Origin: CAYNYM01 sp049366815
GTDB lineage: Bacteria; Desulfobacterota; DSM-4660; Desulfatiglandales; HGW-15
Assembly: GCA_049366815.1 (NCBI GenBank)
Contig: JBMNCO010000074.1
Location: 1 to 15,796, forward strand
DNA length: 15,796 nucleotides
Direction: 5' to 3'
Below are positions 14,747 through 15,796 of the stretch, one piece after another. Both the position numbers and the translations under genes were made by a program. Positions within the stretch are counted from its first letter, which is position 1. Every line of letters starts with the position of its first letter. Under the pieces are notes generated by a model. It made no database searches. It had not been told where the DNA came from and saw only the letters and a list, made by a program, of their open reading frames with translations.

Positions 14747-15239
14747 TCAGTGACCTGTGGCAGGGAGGCCGGTGGAGGACTTTCCTGGCCTTGAACCACG
14801 AGTTCTGCTCCCCGCGACGCCCCGACGATAGAGGGTGTGAAGGATCATTCCATATAGAATAGGCCGCTCCAAGCAGGGACCGGGGCGGAAAATGGGCTTG
14901 TATCGTCCACCAATGATAAAGGATGTCATTTTGTGCTCATCCGGAAATGAGCATTCCCGGATTCGCGCCAAAAGCCCTCAGCGATCGTCTGTCAGCGAAA
15001 GCCGTGCAAAGACAAGGCATAAAACTGAGCGCTGAATGCTGACAGCAGAGCGCTCCATCCAGAAGTCATGTGTTTATGGATGGAAACTGCTATGAAGAAG
15101 ACAGAGAAATGTATCACACTAGAGCCACGGGGTCGAGGCCTCAAAAGGCGAGCTTTAAGAAGATTGCAGGATGATAAAACGGCATCATAGTGACCGCATC
15201 CCATTCAACACTTCAAAGACAGGATCATCTCCGGATGAC
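14747..15239. other. Intergenic region containing repeat copy B
   Basis: A 493-base gap with copy B of the dispersed repeat (14934-15090). A 74-codon minus-strand frame (14747-14971) begins inside the repeat and ends where the EamA start lies; its sequence is rich in Arg, Gly and Pro and resembles no family, so it is not called as a gene. Nothing was recognised in 15091-15239 apart from the palindrome TGACCGGTCA near 15243. Confidence 0.6.
14934..15090. repeat. Structured dispersed repeat, copy B
   Basis: The second copy of the repeat at 2235-2384, same orientation, about 157 bases because of small insertions in the middle. The same three hairpins form: ATCCGGAAA (14939-14947) with TTCCCGGAT (14954-14962, one mismatch), GAGCGCT (15027-15033) with AGCGCTC (15049-15055), and CCATCCA (15055-15061) with TGGATGG (15077-15083). 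Sequence has drifted most in the middle, between the first and second hairpins. Confidence 0.8.
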
Positions 15240-15422
15240 CTATGACCGGTCAGTGAATATCTTCCGGCCGAGGCCGGCGATGCCGACAAGGCCGGCCCCA
15301 ACCAGCAGCATAGCTGTGGGTTCGTGAAAGGGTGCACCCTGTGCCAACTGTGGCATGGCAAAGGCGGCGCCAGTGATCACAAGCATTGATATGGAAAAAA
15401 AGACAAAGACCTTGATTTTCAT
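15240..15422 (-). CDS. Minimal PEP-CTERM-like sorting-signal protein
   Basis: A 60-residue protein that is little more than an export signal joined to a sorting signal. Residues 1-22 form a signal peptide (basic MKIK, hydrophobic core, cleavage expected after AFA). About ten residues follow, then a PEP-CTERM-like tail: HEPTAMLLVGAGLVGIAGL and a basic end (GRK...DR). PEP-CTERM tails direct proteins to exosortase, which processes them at the cell envelope in bacteria that make exopolysaccharide. Here the first Pro of the PEP motif is His. With so little between the signals, the mature peptide would be about a dozen residues. AGGGAG precedes the ATG, and a sigma-54 promoter lies about 100 bases upstream. 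No exosortase gene is in the window. Confidence 0.8.
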   Translation of the reverse strand: MKIKVFVFFSISMLVITGAAFAMPQLAQGAPFHEPTAMLLVGAGLVGIAGLGRKIFTDRS

Positions 15423-15426
15423 CTTG

Positions 15427-15514
15427 CGGCAACTCCCTGTAAGATACCTTTCACGCGATCATTCCGTTTGCCCCTTGAAATAGGCTTATCGGATTTTCGC
15501 CGGTTCAGTTGCCG
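15427..15514 (-). promoter_or_regulatory. Leader inverted repeat that could cover the ribosome-binding region of the PEP-CTERM-like gene
   Basis: On the minus strand CGGCAACT (15507-15514) is perfectly complementary to AGTTGCCG (15427-15434). The 5' arm lies at the predicted transcription start from the sigma-54 promoter, and the 3' arm lies between the AGGGAG site (15433-15438) and the ATG (15420-15422). Pairing would close a leader of about 90 bases around the translation start. Confidence 0.45.
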
Positions 15515-15522
15515 TTCTCTCC

Positions 15523-15538
15523 AGCAAGGGATATGCCA
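15523..15538 (-). promoter_or_regulatory. Sigma-54 (RpoN) promoter for the PEP-CTERM-like gene
   Basis: The minus strand reads TGGCATATCCCTTGCT, which fits the sigma-54 consensus TGGCAC-N5-TTGCW at 10 of 11 defined positions, with the invariant GG and GC at the correct spacing. The transcript should begin near 15512-15513, leaving a leader of about 90 bases. Genes for PEP-CTERM proteins are known in several bacteria to depend on RpoN and the PrsK/PrsR system, which supports the call. Confidence 0.75.
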
Positions 15539-15698
15539 GCATCCAAAGAAAGAAAATAGTCTTTTATTTTAGGTGCTTAATGACTCGTAACCTTTGGATC
15601 GACAGGACATGTGCAATGAAATACAGCTTTTTTTGTGTAGTGCATTTCAGCCTGTGGAAAAAGATTACATATTTCAGGCAAGAAGACCTTGTCGTCTG

Positions 15699-15796
15699 TC
15701 ATTCCCCGATGATCTTTACGAGTATCCTTTTTCTCCTTCGCCCGTCAAACTCCCCGTAAAAGATCTGCTCCCAGGTCCCGAAATCGAGTTTTCCAT
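15699..15796 (-). CDS. YjbQ/UPF0047 family protein, partial (C-terminus)
   Basis: The last 31 codons of a minus-strand gene whose start lies beyond the window. The translation contains GTWEQIFYGEFDGRRRKRIL and ends KIIGE before a TGA at 15699-15701, which is the characteristic end of the YjbQ (UPF0047) family, where a GTWQxI...ExDG.R.R motif closes the protein. E. coli YjbQ has a weak thiamine phosphate synthase activity, and family members are often annotated as secondary thiamine-phosphate synthase; the main role is unclear. Only the C-terminal strand is visible, so completeness cannot be judged. Confidence 0.8.
   Translation of the reverse strand, partial: GKLDFGTWEQIFYGEFDGRRRKRILVKIIGE

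Larger units (their letters stand above)
15423..15698. other. Intergenic region upstream of the PEP-CTERM-like gene
   Basis: 276 bases carrying the sigma-54 promoter and leader of the PEP-CTERM-like gene. Between 15540 and 15698 there is an A/T-rich stretch with an imperfect TGAAAT/ATTTCA hairpin (about 15618-15649) that may mark the 3' end of the YjbQ-family transcript. No gene was recognised in it. Confidence 0.5.

Noticed and set aside
14800..14850. tRNA fragment suggested by GGTTCAA on the minus strand
   Set aside because: No acceptor stem, D-arm or anticodon arm can be drawn around it.
14747..14971. 74-codon minus-strand frame upstream of the EamA gene
   Set aside because: It begins inside the dispersed repeat, is rich in Arg, Gly and Pro, has no convincing ribosome-binding site and resembles no protein family.
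15423..15514. c-di-GMP-I (GEMM) riboswitch in the PEP-CTERM leader
   Set aside because: GGGGCAAACGG resembles the first conserved segment, but the GACGCAAAGCC half and the second stem-loop are absent.

Overview
The window has roughly even G+C and dense bacterial gene content. It reads as a piece of chromosome from a Gram-negative, probably anaerobic member of the Desulfobacterota (former Deltaproteobacteria). That assignment is an inference from the mix of genes: an FHA-GAF-adenylate cyclase, a PEP-CTERM-like peptide behind a sigma-54 promoter, a divergent SpeD homologue, a dodecin and a MobA-like nucleotidyltransferase. No rRNA, tRNA, CRISPR array, transposase or phage gene was seen.

Layout. 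80-2206 (minus): a DUF1178 protein followed by an FHA-GAF-class III adenylate cyclase. 2207-2559: intergenic, with copy A of a structured dispersed repeat and two palindromes. 2560-3874 (plus): a LOG-family phosphoribohydrolase overlapping rsmG. 3968-4882 (minus): a TetR-type regulator, then a dodecin with a clear Rho-independent terminator. 5265-6035 (plus): cobS, with no other cobalamin gene nearby. 6269-6724 (minus): a Mut7-C RNase-fold protein. 6886-10591 (plus): murA and full-length comEC, one base apart. 10613-10760: a symmetric nested inverted repeat with flanking direct repeats. 10848-11348 (plus): a lipoprotein of unknown function. 11394-13618 (minus): a MobA-like transferase, a cysteine-rich protein, a divergent SpeD homologue and a helical unknown protein. 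13883-14746 (minus): an EamA/DMT permease. 14747-15239: intergenic, with copy B of the repeat. 15240-15422 (minus): a 60-residue PEP-CTERM-like protein with a sigma-54 promoter. 15699-15796 (minus): the C-terminal end of a YjbQ-family gene, cut by the window edge.

The genes do not form one pathway. Most of the window is housekeeping (murA, rsmG, cobS, comEC) with small accessory units between. The most unusual items are these. (1) The SpeD homologue at 12539-12922 keeps the pyruvoyl serine and the catalytic Ser, His and Cys in exact register with Thermotoga SpeD but has lost the residues around the substrate ribose, so it may decarboxylate something other than AdoMet. (2) The minimal PEP-CTERM-like gene has a near-consensus sigma-54 promoter, and the predicted first bases of its mRNA can pair with the ribosome-binding region. 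(3) A dispersed ~150-base repeat with three conserved hairpins occurs at 2235-2384 and 14934-15090. (4) A non-autonomous element-like nested inverted repeat follows comEC.
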